NCBI RefSeq assembly: GCF_038719015.1
Contig: NZ_CP152276.1
Span: 2,027,501-2,091,500 of the forward strand
Reading direction: 5' to 3'
Length of the DNA: 64,000 nt
Source: Nguyenibacter vanlangensis
GTDB lineage: Bacteria > Pseudomonadota > Alphaproteobacteria > Acetobacterales > Acetobacteraceae
Below the pieces are notes generated by a model. The model saw only the letters and a program-made list of their open reading frames with translations. It did no database searches and was not told the origin of the DNA. Position numbers and translations under genes: made by a program. Shown here piece by piece: positions 43,812 to 51,794 of the stretch. Each line of letters starts with the position of its first letter. Positions within the stretch are counted from its first letter, which is position 1.

Positions 43812-44798
43812 ATGCATGCCATGCGCCTGAATGCCCCCCGGACCGCGCTGGAATGGGTGGACCTGCCCGACCGCCTGCCCGGCCCCGGCGAAATCCGGGT
43901 GACGGTCAGTGCCTGCGGCGTCTGCCGGACCGACCTGCATGTCGTCGACGGCGACCTGCCCTTCCCCGGCCATCCGCTGATTCCGGGGCATGAGATCGTC
44001 GGCCGGATCGACGCGCTGGGCGCGGGCGTGGAGGATCTGCGGCTGGGCCAACGGGTCGGGGTTCCATGGCTGGGCCATACCTGCGGCACCTGCCCCTATT
44101 GCCGCGCGGCGCGGGAAAATCTGTGCGATCGTCCGCTGTTCACCGGCTATACGCGTGACGGCGGCTATGCCACCGCGGCGATCGCCGATGCGCGCTATGC
44201 CTTTCCGCTGGGCGAGGAAGGCGACGACGTCGCGCTGGCGCCGCTGCTGTGCGCCGGGCTGATCGGCTGGCGCGCGCTGGCCATGGCGGGGGACGATGCG
44301 CGGGCGCTGGGGCTGTACGGGTTCGGCGCGGCCGCGCACATCATCGCGCAGGTCGCCATCGGCCAGGGCCGCACTGTGTACGGCTTTACCCGGCCGGGCG
44401 ATAGCGCGACCCAGAATTTCGCCCGGGAACTGGGCGCGCGCTGGGCCGGCGGCTCGGACCAGGCGCCGCCCGAGGCCCTGGATGCCGCCATCATCTTCGC
44501 CCCCGACGGCGCGCTGGTCCCTGCCGCGCTGGCCGCGGTGCGCAAGGGCGGCCGCGTGGTCTGCGCCGGCATCCATATGAGCGACATCCCCGGCTTTCCC
44601 TATGCGCTGCTGTGGGAAGAACGGCAGGTGCTGTCGGTCGCCAACCTGACGCGGCAGGACGGGATCGATTTCCTGTCGCGGGCGCCCGGGATGCAGATCC
44701 GGACCCGGACCACCCGCTATGCGCTGCGCGACGCCAACCGGGCGCTGGCCGATTTGCGCGCGGGGCGGTTTGAAGGTGCGGCGGTGCTGGTACCCTGA
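43812..44798 (+). CDS. Zinc-dependent alcohol dehydrogenase family protein
   Basis: The 328-residue medium-chain dehydrogenase has the catalytic zinc ligands in VSACGVCRTDLH (Cys) and IPGHEIVG (His), plus the structural zinc four-Cys lobe CGTCPYCRAARENLC. The nucleotide-binding Rossmann part has LYGFGAAAHIIAQ. It should oxidise or reduce alcohols/aldehydes with NAD(P)H. The ATG at 43812 has GGAG eight bases upstream; the frame extends further through a repeat region. Substrate unknown; acetic acid bacteria use many such enzymes. Confidence 0.88.
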   Translation: MHAMRLNAPRTALEWVDLPDRLPGPGEIRVTVSACGVCRTDLHVVDGDLPFPGHPLIPGHEIVGRIDALGAGVEDLRLGQRVGVPWLGHTCGTCPYCRAARENLCDRPLFTGYTRDGGYATAAIADARYAFPLGEEGDDVALAPLLCAGLIGWRALAMAGDDARALGLYGFGAAAHIIAQVAIGQGRTVYGFTRPGDSATQNFARELGARWAGGSDQAPPEALDAAIIFAPDGALVPAALAAVRKGGRVVCAGIHMSDIPGFPYALLWEERQVLSVANLTRQDGIDFLSRAPGMQIRTRTTRYALRDANRALADLRAGRFEGAAVLVP

Positions 44799-44805
44799 GA
44801 GAGAG

Positions 44806-44969
44806 AGAGCCCGTTCGGGAATGCGCGCTGGCGGCGGTCCGACGCGCGTTTCCTGCGCTCCGATGCTCGCGGCCATCAAGGCCGCTCCGCTTCGGTGCTC
44901 GGAAACACACGCCGGGCGCGGCCCTGCGGGCCGCTCCCGCTCACCAGCACCCATTCCCGAATGGGCTCT
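44806..44969. repeat. Nested palindromic intergenic element with 18-bp terminal inverted repeats
   Basis: AGAGCCCGTTCGGGAATG (44806-44823) and CATTCCCGAATGGGCTCT (44952-44969) are reverse complements with one mismatch. Inside lie further stems: CGCGC near 44825 with 44845, GCGGCC/GGCCGC at 44869-44885, TTTCC/GGAAA, and GCGGCCC/GGGCCGC near 44920. The left end begins eight bases after the alcohol dehydrogenase stop, after a (GA)n run. No transposase is present. Confidence 0.7.
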
Positions 44970-45191
44970 TGGACTTCCATGCCGTTGCGCGCCTGGCGGT
45001 GGTGCAGCGCGCGGTTTTCGTCGCCGGCGCCCGTTTCCGGGCGGGCCCTGAATTTTGTGCCATAGGGTGGGGCTGCTTTATTGCTGGCCTTTTGGGCGGG
45101 GGTTCTTTATGCACCGCCTTTCTCCCGCTTTGCGCACCTGCTTGTCCCGCGGCCCGTCGGCCGCGCCCTTTCTGTCCGGATTGACCGACCC
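44970..45191 (+). other. Leader region before the helicase gene
   Basis: About 220 bases between the palindromic element and the helicase start. It contains GCCCG/CGGGC (about 45028-45043) as a hairpin. An in-frame extension of the helicase begins at 45081, but it lacks homology. No confident promoter was seen. Confidence 0.4.
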
Positions 45192-46985
45192 ATGCCGTTT
45201 CCCGAAACCCATCCCGCTCTTCAGCGCGCGCTCGATGCGCGCGGCTATGCCGAGCCGACCCCGGTCCAGAAGGCCGTCCTGGACGTCGCGGCGGACGGGC
45301 GGGACCTGCTGGTGTCGGCGCAGACCGGATCGGGCAAGACCGTTGCCTTCGGCCTGGCGATGGCCGACACGCTGCTGGGCGGCGCCGAGCGTTTCGGCCC
45401 CGCCGGGGCGCCGCTGGCGGTGATCATCGCGCCGACCCGCGAACTGGCCATGCAGGTGCAGCGCGAACTGGCCTGGCTGTACGGCCCGGCCGGCGCGCGC
45501 ATCGTGTCATGCATCGGCGGCATGGATGCGCGGCGCGAGGCCCGGGCGCTGGAGATCGGCGCCCATATCGTGGTGGGCACGCCGGGGCGGCTGTGCGACC
45601 ACCAGTCGCGCGGCCGGCTGGTCCTGTCCGACCTGCGCGTCGTCGTGCTGGACGAAGCCGACGAGATGCTGGACCTGGGCTTTCGCGAGGAGCTGGAACA
45701 GTTGCTGGACGCGATGCCCGATACACGGCGCACGCTGCTGTTCTCGGCCACCATCGCCAAGGAGATCGCGGCCCTGGCGCGCCGCTATCAGCGCGATGCG
45801 CTGCGCATCGACACGCTGTCGGGCGCGCGGCAGCATGCCGACATCACCTATCGCGCCGTGCTGACCGATGCGCGCGAGATCATCCCGGCGGTGGTCAACA
45901 TCCTACGCTTTACCGACAGCAAGACCGCGATGGTGTTCTGCGCCACGCGCGAACTGGTCCGCCACATGCAGGGCGCGCTGCTGGAGCGGGGCTTTTCGTC
46001 GGTCGCGCTGTCGGGCGAGCTGGGGCAGAACGAGCGCACGCGCGCGATCGAGAGCCTGCGCACCGGGCAGGCCCGCGTGTGCGTGGCCACCGACGTGGCG
46101 GCCCGCGGCATCGATATTCCGGCCCTGGGGCTGGTGATCCATGCCAGCCTGCCGACCGACAGCGCCACGCTGCTGCATCGCTCGGGCCGGACCGGCCGCG
46201 CCGGGCGCAAGGGCGTGTGCGCCCTGGTGGTGCCGGTGTCGATGCGCCGCCGCGCCGAGCGGCTGCTGGCCACGGCGAAGCTGAGCGCCGAATGGATTGC
46301 GGTGCCGACCGCCGATGCGATCCGCGCCCAGGATGCCGAACGGCTGCTGAACGACCCGATCCTGACCGAGAGCGCCGCCCCGGGCGACGAGGACCTGGTC
46401 GCCCGTATGGTCGAGGGACGCAGCGCCGAACAACTGGCCAGCGCGCTGCTGCAGGCCTATCGCGCCCACCTGCCCGACCCCGAGGATATCCGCCCGCTGC
46501 GCGTCGAGGCCCCGCGCGCGCCGCGCGAGGGCGATTACGCCCGGCGCACGGAGCGTCCGGCGCGCGAGGAGCACGCCATGCAGGGTGCCGGGGCCTGGTT
46601 TTCGATGAGCGTCGGCCGCCAGGACAAGGCCGATCCGAAATGGCTGGTGCCGCTGATCTGCCGCCTGGGCGGGGTGCGCAAGACCGATATCGGCGCGATC
46701 CGCATCGCCGACGACCATACGCTGTTCGAAATCTCGGCGTCCTCGGCCGAGCGGTTCGGCGCCTGCGTGGCCGCCACCGATTCGGACGAGGTGCGGATCA
46801 CCCCGGCCGGCGCCCCCGCCGGTGGCCCGCGCGGCCGGGCGGCGCCGGGCGAACGCGGTCGTGGCGCGCCGCGCAAGCCGGGCGGCAAGGGCGGCTTCTC
46901 CCAGGGCCCGGGCGGCGCCCGGGCCGGCCGGGCCCCGGCCCGCACCAGCCCGTCGTCGCGCAAGCGCGCGCCCGCGCGGGGCTAG
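45192..46985 (+). CDS. DEAD-box ATP-dependent RNA helicase with C-terminal DbpA-type RNA-binding domain
   Basis: The 597-residue protein has all helicase motifs: Q motif (PTPVQ), motif I AQTGSGKT, PTRELAMQV, motif II VVLDEADEMLDLGF, motif III SATI, and the C-terminal HRSGRTGRAGRKG. Residues about 480-560 are a DbpA-like RNA recognition domain (KWLVPLICRLGGVRKTDIGAIRI). The tail is Gly/Arg/Pro-rich. It probably works in ribosome assembly or cold adaptation, like DeaD/DbpA. The ATG at 45192 precedes the Q motif. Repeat copy B starts just after the stop. Confidence 0.92.
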   Translation: MPFPETHPALQRALDARGYAEPTPVQKAVLDVAADGRDLLVSAQTGSGKTVAFGLAMADTLLGGAERFGPAGAPLAVIIAPTRELAMQVQRELAWLYGPAGARIVSCIGGMDARREARALEIGAHIVVGTPGRLCDHQSRGRLVLSDLRVVVLDEADEMLDLGFREELEQLLDAMPDTRRTLLFSATIAKEIAALARRYQRDALRIDTLSGARQHADITYRAVLTDAREIIPAVVNILRFTDSKTAMVFCATRELVRHMQGALLERGFSSVALSGELGQNERTRAIESLRTGQARVCVATDVAARGIDIPALGLVIHASLPTDSATLLHRSGRTGRAGRKGVCALVVPVSMRRRAERLLATAKLSAEWIAVPTADAIRAQDAERLLNDPILTESAAPGDEDLVARMVEGRSAEQLASALLQAYRAHLPDPEDIRPLRVEAPRAPREGDYARRTERPAREEHAMQGAGAWFSMSVGRQDKADPKWLVPLICRLGGVRKTDIGAIRIADDHTLFEISASSAERFGACVAATDSDEVRITPAGAPAGGPRGRAAPGERGRGAPRKPGGKGGFSQGPGGARAGRAPARTSPSSRKRAPARG

Positions 46986-46990
46986 ACTAC

Positions 46991-47110
46991 TTTCGGGGCT
47001 TTGCCCCGAACCCCACCAAAGGCGGTGCCTTTGGAAACCATTTGTTTATCAACAGATTGGGGTCAAGGGGGCCGCGCCCCCTTGCGGGTCGAGGGCAGCG
47101 CCCTCGCCTG
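46991..47110 (+). repeat. Four-hairpin intergenic repeat, copy B
   Basis: Hairpins: CGGGGC/GCCCCG (46994-47008), CCAAAGGC/GCCTTTGG (47016-47034), AAGGGGGC/GCCCCCTT (47065-47083), CGAGGGC/GCCCTCG (47090-47106). Between hairpins 2 and 3 sits AACCATTTGTTTATCAACAG. It begins five to ten bases after the helicase stop, in the orientation shared with copy C. Confidence 0.9.
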
Positions 47111-47143
47111 GCCCTGCGCGGGTTGCTTTCCGGGGGGCTGGTC

Positions 47144-47614
47144 TTACAGCCCGCCGGTCATCATTCCGGCCGCATCGGTGCGGCCTTGCCGGCCCAGCGC
47201 GTTCAGCCGATCCTGTTCGGCGGCGCCTTCATTGCGCAGCCGGTCCGCCTGCCGTTCCGGCAGGGTGCGCGCCGCGTCGATACGGTCGCGGCCGGCCTGG
47301 ATGCGTTGCCGCGCATCCTGCCCTATTCCGTCGCGATAGGCCCGGGCGCGGCCGGTCAGGCAGGTCTCGCGCCGGGCCAGCCGGCCGGCCACGTCCCAGC
47401 CCGGGACGCCGCCGGGCGTGCAGGCGGCGTCGGCATGGCGATCCGCGGGGCGATCCGCGGGATGGTCGTACGCAAGATGACGATCCGGGGTTCGGTAATC
47501 GGAGCTTCGATAATCGGAGGTCCTCGGAGCGTCGGAGGCGTGGGCGGCCAGCGGGGCCAGGGCCGCGCCGGAGAGGGCCAGGGAGAGGGTCAGCAGGGCG
47601 GTGCGCGCGAACAT
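47144..47614 (-). CDS. Secreted protein of unknown function
   Basis: The 156-residue frame has a signal peptide (about 1-28, ending AAHA-SDA). The mature part is Arg/Asp-rich, with repeated SSDYRTPDRH-like and DRxAD units and a helical region (about 85-145) dominated by Arg, Gln, Asp and Ala. Two Cys are present (AACTPG, ETCLTG). I do not recognise a domain. It ends at the 3' side of repeat B and is antisense to no known gene. Confidence 0.6.
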   Translation of the reverse strand: MFARTALLTLSLALSGAALAPLAAHASDAPRTSDYRSSDYRTPDRHLAYDHPADRPADRHADAACTPGGVPGWDVAGRLARRETCLTGRARAYRDGIGQDARQRIQAGRDRIDAARTLPERQADRLRNEGAAEQDRLNALGRQGRTDAAGMMTGGL

Positions 47615-47801
47615 CGGGGCGGGCTTTCTAGCTGTTGTCGATGGTCCACCGGACCATGGCGGGATGGCCGCAATGGGTCGGGGCCGTGGCGGAATCGTGC
47701 CCTCTCGACGCGTTGCGCCGGGTCGCGCCATGATGGGCGGCGAAGGAGTGCGCCATGACCCTTGTCCATTCACATACGGAGTCCCACCCGGAGCCGGCCG
47801 C

Positions 47802-48269
47802 ATGAGCCTGGAATCCGTCCGTCTCTTCCTGGCCGAACATGCGCCGGACCTGGCGATCATCGAAATGGCCGAATCGACCGCCACCGTCGCCGAGGCCGCC
47901 GCCGCGCACGGCACCACGCCCGAGCAGATCGCCAAGACGATCTCGCTGCGGCTGGGCGAGCAGGTGGTGCTGGTGGTGGCGGCCGGCACGGCGCGGCTGG
48001 ACAACCGCAAGAGCAAGGCGGCCTTCGGCCAGAAGCCTCGCATGCTGGACCGTGCCGAGGTCGAGGAACTGACCGGCCATCCGGTCGGCGGCGTCTGTCC
48101 GTTCGGGCTGAAGGAAAGCCTGCCCGTCTATTGCGACCAGTCGCTGCGCGCGTTCGACGAGGTGATCCCCGCCGCGGGCGCGATCAACAGTTCGGTGCGG
48201 CTGGCGCCGCTGCGCCTGGCGGAGCTGACCGGCGCCACCTGGGTGGATGTGTGCCAGTTGCCGGAATAG
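47802..48269 (+). CDS. YbaK/EbsC family aminoacyl-tRNA deacylase
   Basis: The 155-residue protein has the YbaK/ProX editing fold, with TPEQIAKTISL, the lysine in DNRKSKAAFGQK and the GHPVGGVCPFGL motif. YbaK-type enzymes hydrolyse Cys-tRNA(Pro) or other misacylated tRNAs. The ATG at 47802 has GGAG upstream. Repeat copy C starts about 15 bases after its stop. Confidence 0.9.
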   Translation: MSLESVRLFLAEHAPDLAIIEMAESTATVAEAAAAHGTTPEQIAKTISLRLGEQVVLVVAAGTARLDNRKSKAAFGQKPRMLDRAEVEELTGHPVGGVCPFGLKESLPVYCDQSLRAFDEVIPAAGAINSSVRLAPLRLAELTGATWVDVCQLPE

Positions 48270-48284
48270 GGTGGCCAGGCTTCT

Positions 48285-48405
48285 TTTTCGGGGCTTTGCC
48301 CCGAGCCCCACCAAAGGCGGTGCCTTTGGAAACCATTTGTTATCAACGGAGTGGGGTCAAGGGGGCGCGCCCCCTTGCGGGTCGAGGGCAGCGCCCTCGC
48401 CTTGC
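48285..48405 (+). repeat. Four-hairpin intergenic repeat, copy C
   Basis: Hairpins: CGGGGC/GCCCCG (48289-48303), CCAAAGGC/GCCTTTGG (48311-48329), AAGGGGGC/GCCCCCTT (48359-48376) and CGAGGGC/GCCCTCG (48383-48399). It is nearly identical to copy B 1.3 kb away. One central hairpin has a two-base shorter loop. It follows the ybaK-like gene. Confidence 0.9.
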
Positions 48406-48489
48406 CCCGCCTTGCAGTGCGGCGGCGAAGCCGCTCGGCTGCGGCGCACCCCGTTCGAGATCATGATGCGCCGGGAAGGGCCGGAGCGT

Positions 48490-48759
48490 TCAGCGCAGGT
48501 GCAGCGCCGGCGGGGGCACCGTGACGGGGGCCGGATCATGCAACTGCACGGTCAGGGGCGGCGGGGGCGGGATCTGCCGCGCGGTCTTGACCACGGCGAC
48601 CGGGATGGCGGCGTAGACCGGGCCGTGGGGTCTGGGGTGGCGGGAGAGCGTCACGAACAGCACGACATAGACCACGCCCAGGGCGACCAGCACGCCGATC
48701 TTCATGCCGCGCGGATTGGGCAGCTTGGGCAGGCCGGGCGGCGCGGAACGGAGCAGCAT
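48490..48759 (-). CDS. Small single-pass membrane protein with Pro-rich tail
   Basis: The 89-residue frame starting at ATG 48759 (AGGAAG nine bases upstream) has a charged N-terminus, one membrane segment (MKIGVLVALGVVYVVLFVTL), and a periplasmic Pro/Val-rich tail. It looks like a TonB-like N-terminal anchor without the TonB domain. An ATG at 48705 is also possible. Function unknown; low-to-moderate support. Confidence 0.5.
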   Translation of the reverse strand: MLLRSAPPGLPKLPNPRGMKIGVLVALGVVYVVLFVTLSRHPRPHGPVYAAIPVAVVKTARQIPPPPPLTVQLHDPAPVTVPPPALHLR

Positions 48760-48860
48760 GGCGGGGCGTCTTCCTGAACGGGCGTCCGGTATGGACGGGC
48801 ATAACGTGTGGATACGCGGCCTTGCGACCGGGTGCCAAGCCCGTAGGTGCCGGTTTCCCC

Positions 48861-48905
48861 GGGTGACTTTTCCTTGGGTGGCTTTTCCCCGGGTGGCTTT
48901 TCCGT
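48861..48905 (+). repeat. Three copies of a 15-base tandem repeat
   Basis: GGGTGACTTTTCCTT, GGGTGGCTTTTCCCC and GGGTGGCTTTTCCGT are consecutive copies differing at a few positions. They lie upstream of the small membrane protein gene and downstream of the secreted protein at 49047. Confidence 0.75.
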
Positions 48906-49046
48906 TCCGCCGCTTGCTGCCATAGTCCGGCACGATCCCGTGGCGCCGCGGCCCGAGCGGCAGGCGCCCCCCGGGGAGTCGCCGGGATCGTCTCCGCATC
49001 GTCCGAAGCGGACCCGGGGGCTTCGCGCCATTGGAATGTCCAGAGA

Positions 49047-49493
49047 GTGCCGAACATCGTGACGTCTTTCCGCCCGGGCCGCGTTGTCGCCCCGATCCTC
49101 GGCTATGTCCTCGGCGGCGCCGTCGCCGCCATCGTCGCCGCCACCCCCGGGGCCGCGCCGGCGCAGGATGACGGCGGCCCGACCACCACCAACACGCAGT
49201 TGCAGAAGATCCTGGCCGTGTTGCAGACCAATCCCAATGCCGCCAGCCAGGATTGCCTGGGTGCGCTGCAGGACCTGCACAAGACCCAGGACACGCTGGC
49301 GGCCGAGGAATCGCGCAACAAGGACCAGGATGTCGAGGTTGCGCGCGACGTGCTGGAATCCGATTTCGAGACCGCCGGCCAGTCCTGCGCCCCGGACGCC
49401 GCCGCGATCTGCGACAAGGCGGATTCCGCCGCGCCGCCGAAACTGGTCCAGGCCTGCCGGATGCTGCATGGCGGCCGCGCCGGACGGAACTGA
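49047..49493 (+). CDS. Exported Cys-rich protein of unknown function
   Basis: The 148-residue frame starts with GTG and has a signal peptide (about 12-39, ending APA-QDD). The mature part is acidic, with four Cys (DCLGAL, SCAPDA, ICDKA, ACRML) that could form disulphides, fitting the DsbB encoded nearby. Helical content is likely. No family is recognised. It converges with opgH. Confidence 0.65.
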   Translation: MPNIVTSFRPGRVVAPILGYVLGGAVAAIVAATPGAAPAQDDGGPTTTNTQLQKILAVLQTNPNAASQDCLGALQDLHKTQDTLAAEESRNKDQDVEVARDVLESDFETAGQSCAPDAAAICDKADSAAPPKLVQACRMLHGGRAGRN

Positions 49494-49522
49494 GGCCGTA
49501 CTGAAGCCGTCCGGACGCGGGG

Positions 49523-49561
49523 GGCCGCGATTAGAGGCCGCGATTAGATTCCGCGATTACC
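49523..49561. repeat. 13-base tandem repeat at the opgH 3' end
   Basis: GGCCGCGATTAGA occurs twice in a row, followed by TTCCGCGATTACC, the last overlapping the opgH stop codon on the minus strand. It probably arose by slippage. Confidence 0.7.
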
Positions 49562-51794
49562 GGGCGGCGATCCGTTCCAGCCGGTCCAGCCCGTCGGCGC
49601 TGGCCAGCACGGCGGCTTTCTCGGCACGGTTGAGCGCGGCGGCGGCGGCGTCCGGGCCGGCGCTTTCCGTCACCTTGACCAGTCCGACCAGCAGATTGGC
49701 GTCGATCGGATCGCCCGGGCGGCGGGGCGGGGGCAGCATGGCCCGGTGCGCGGCCATCAGCGCCGGGTCGGCCAGCAGCCGGTGCACGGCGTCGGTTTCC
49801 GGGCTGTCCGCCAGCTCCGCGACCGCGCGGGCGGCGCGGCGCAGGATGTCCGGCGGCGCCGTTTCCTCGGGGATCAGCAGCAGGCCGGCGCGGCGCAGCG
49901 CCTGGCCGGCGGCGCGGTCGCCCGTGACCGCCGCCAGCGGAATGGCGAAGGCCAGGCCCAGCAGCACCGGGGTCATCCACAGGAACAGCGGGATCGAAAC
50001 GCTCCACGCGCAGCCGCCCAGGATCAGCCCGAACAGCATATAGCGCCAGTAGGCCCGCGCGATATCGCCCAGCGGCACGCCGCCATCGTCGCGCCGCTGG
50101 GCGTTCCAGCCGGAATCCTGGCCCATCAGGATCGACAGCACGCCCGAGGTCTGGATCAGCATGGCGATCGGCGCCACCAGCCCGCCGATGACCGTCTCGA
50201 CCAGCACCGACAGGCCGGCGCGCAGCGCGCCGCCGCATCCCTGCCGGGCCGGGCGGTCGAACAGCAGCGCGACATAGGCCATCAGCTTGGGCGCCAGCAG
50301 GATCGCCATGGTGCCGATGAACACGTATTTCGCCTGTTCGGGATCGACCTGCGGCCAGTTCGGATACAGGGATTTCGTGTCGCCGAAATATTCCGGCTTC
50401 TGGAAGCGGGTCTGCAGGGCGATCAGGATGCCGACCAGCAGGAAGACCAGCCACATCGGCGAGGTGACGTAGGAGCCGATGCCCATCATCATGTGCAGCC
50501 GGCTGACCCAGTGCAGGCCGCGCGTGCGCAGCACCTTGGCGTGCTGCAGGTTGCCCTGGCACCAGCGCCGGTCGCGGATGGCGATGTCGGTCAGCGAGGG
50601 GGGACTTTCCTCGTACGAGCCGGGCAGGCCCGGGACCATGTGGATCGCCCAGCCGCCCCGGCGCATCAGCGCGGCCTCGACGAAATCGTGGCTGAGGATA
50701 TGGCCGCCGAAGGGCTTGCGCCCCGGCAGATGCGGCAGGCCGGCCTGCTCGGCGAAGGCCCGGGTGCGGATCACCGCGTTATGGCCCCAGTAATTGCCTT
50801 CGGACCCGTGCCACCAGGCGATGCCGTGGGCGATCAGCGGCCCGTAGACCCGGCCGGCGAATTGCTGCATGCGCGCGAACAGGGTGGTGCCGTTGACGAT
50901 CTCGGGCAGGGTCTGGATCAGCCCCACCTGGGGATGGCGCTCCATCGCCGCGGTGATGCGCACCAGGGTGCCGCCATCCATCAGGCTGTCGGCATCGAGC
51001 GTGACCATCTGCGGATAGGCGCCGCCGAAGCGGCGCACCCATTCGGCGATATTGCCCGCCTTGCGTTCGGTGTTGACCGGCCGGCGGCGGTAATAGACGC
51101 GCCCCCCCGCCCCGCCCCCGGTTCCGGCCGTCTCGGCGCGGGCCGTCTCGGCGCGGAAGGCGAGGAACGCGGCCTCTTCGGCGACCCAGATATCGGGGTT
51201 GGTGGTGTCCGACAGGATGAAGATGTCGAATGCGTCCAGCCGTCCGGTGGCCGCGAGGCTGTCATGCATCGCCCGCAGCCCGGCCATCACCCGGCCCGGC
51301 GATTCGTTGTAGGTCGGCATCAGCAGGGCGGTGCGCGTCGACAGCGTCGGCAGGTCGCCGTCGCGCGCGATCCCCAGCCCCAGCCCGCCGCGCCGCAGCA
51401 GCGAGACGAACCCGCCGACCGACGAGGTGAAGGCCAGCGCGATCCACTGGAACAGCAGCACGAACAGCGCCAGCAGCACCGCGCCCAGCACCGAGAAGCC
51501 CGTCGCGTTCAGCACCAGGTTCATCTCGTACGCGCCGTAGCCCGTCAGCAGGCTGGCCGAGCCGATGACCGCCAGCCGGCGCAGGGCGATGAAGCGCGGC
51601 GCGGTCACCGGCATGCGCGGCCGGCCGTGCCGGTCGGGCCAGGCGGACAGCGACTGGACGTCCATCCGCAGGGGGGATTCGTCCGGCAGGGCGGGAAACC
51701 CGTCCGGAAGGCCCCGGGGCGCGGCCCCCGGCCCAGGGTGTGGCCCGGGGTGCGAGTGTTGGGCGGTGTCTAGGGCGTCCATCGATAGGTCCAT
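49557..51794 (-). CDS. opgH: Glucans biosynthesis glucosyltransferase OpgH (MdoH)
   Basis: The 745-residue inner-membrane glycosyltransferase makes the beta-glucan backbone of osmoregulated periplasmic glucans from UDP-glucose. The GT2 catalytic core has LLMPTYNESPGRV, the DAFDIFILSD block, the metal aspartate in TLDADSLMDGG, and the QxxRW-type IRDRRWCQGNLQHA. Several membrane segments flank it (about 72-130, 440-470, later). Its start lies inside the 3' end of opgG/D (25-base overlap). Confidence 0.95.
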   Translation of the reverse strand: MDLSMDALDTAQHSHPGPHPGPGAAPRGLPDGFPALPDESPLRMDVQSLSAWPDRHGRPRMPVTAPRFIALRRLAVIGSASLLTGYGAYEMNLVLNATGFSVLGAVLLALFVLLFQWIALAFTSSVGGFVSLLRRGGLGLGIARDGDLPTLSTRTALLMPTYNESPGRVMAGLRAMHDSLAATGRLDAFDIFILSDTTNPDIWVAEEAAFLAFRAETARAETAGTGGGAGGRVYYRRRPVNTERKAGNIAEWVRRFGGAYPQMVTLDADSLMDGGTLVRITAAMERHPQVGLIQTLPEIVNGTTLFARMQQFAGRVYGPLIAHGIAWWHGSEGNYWGHNAVIRTRAFAEQAGLPHLPGRKPFGGHILSHDFVEAALMRRGGWAIHMVPGLPGSYEESPPSLTDIAIRDRRWCQGNLQHAKVLRTRGLHWVSRLHMMMGIGSYVTSPMWLVFLLVGILIALQTRFQKPEYFGDTKSLYPNWPQVDPEQAKYVFIGTMAILLAPKLMAYVALLFDRPARQGCGGALRAGLSVLVETVIGGLVAPIAMLIQTSGVLSILMGQDSGWNAQRRDDGGVPLGDIARAYWRYMLFGLILGGCAWSVSIPLFLWMTPVLLGLAFAIPLAAVTGDRAAGQALRRAGLLLIPEETAPPDILRRAARAVAELADSPETDAVHRLLADPALMAAHRAMLPPPRRPGDPIDANLLVGLVKVTESAGPDAAAAALNRAEKAAVLASADGLDRLERIAAR

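Noticed and set aside
46991..48405. Composite transposon made of repeat copies B and C around the secreted protein and ybaK genes
   Set aside because: The copies carry no transposase or terminal target duplications that I can see, and copy A occurs alone elsewhere; an intergenic structured repeat is simpler.
49746..51773. A 675-codon open frame antisense to opgH
   Set aside because: Composition (Gln, His, Arg, Asp) is typical of antisense shadow frames and no family is recognisable; opgH is certain.
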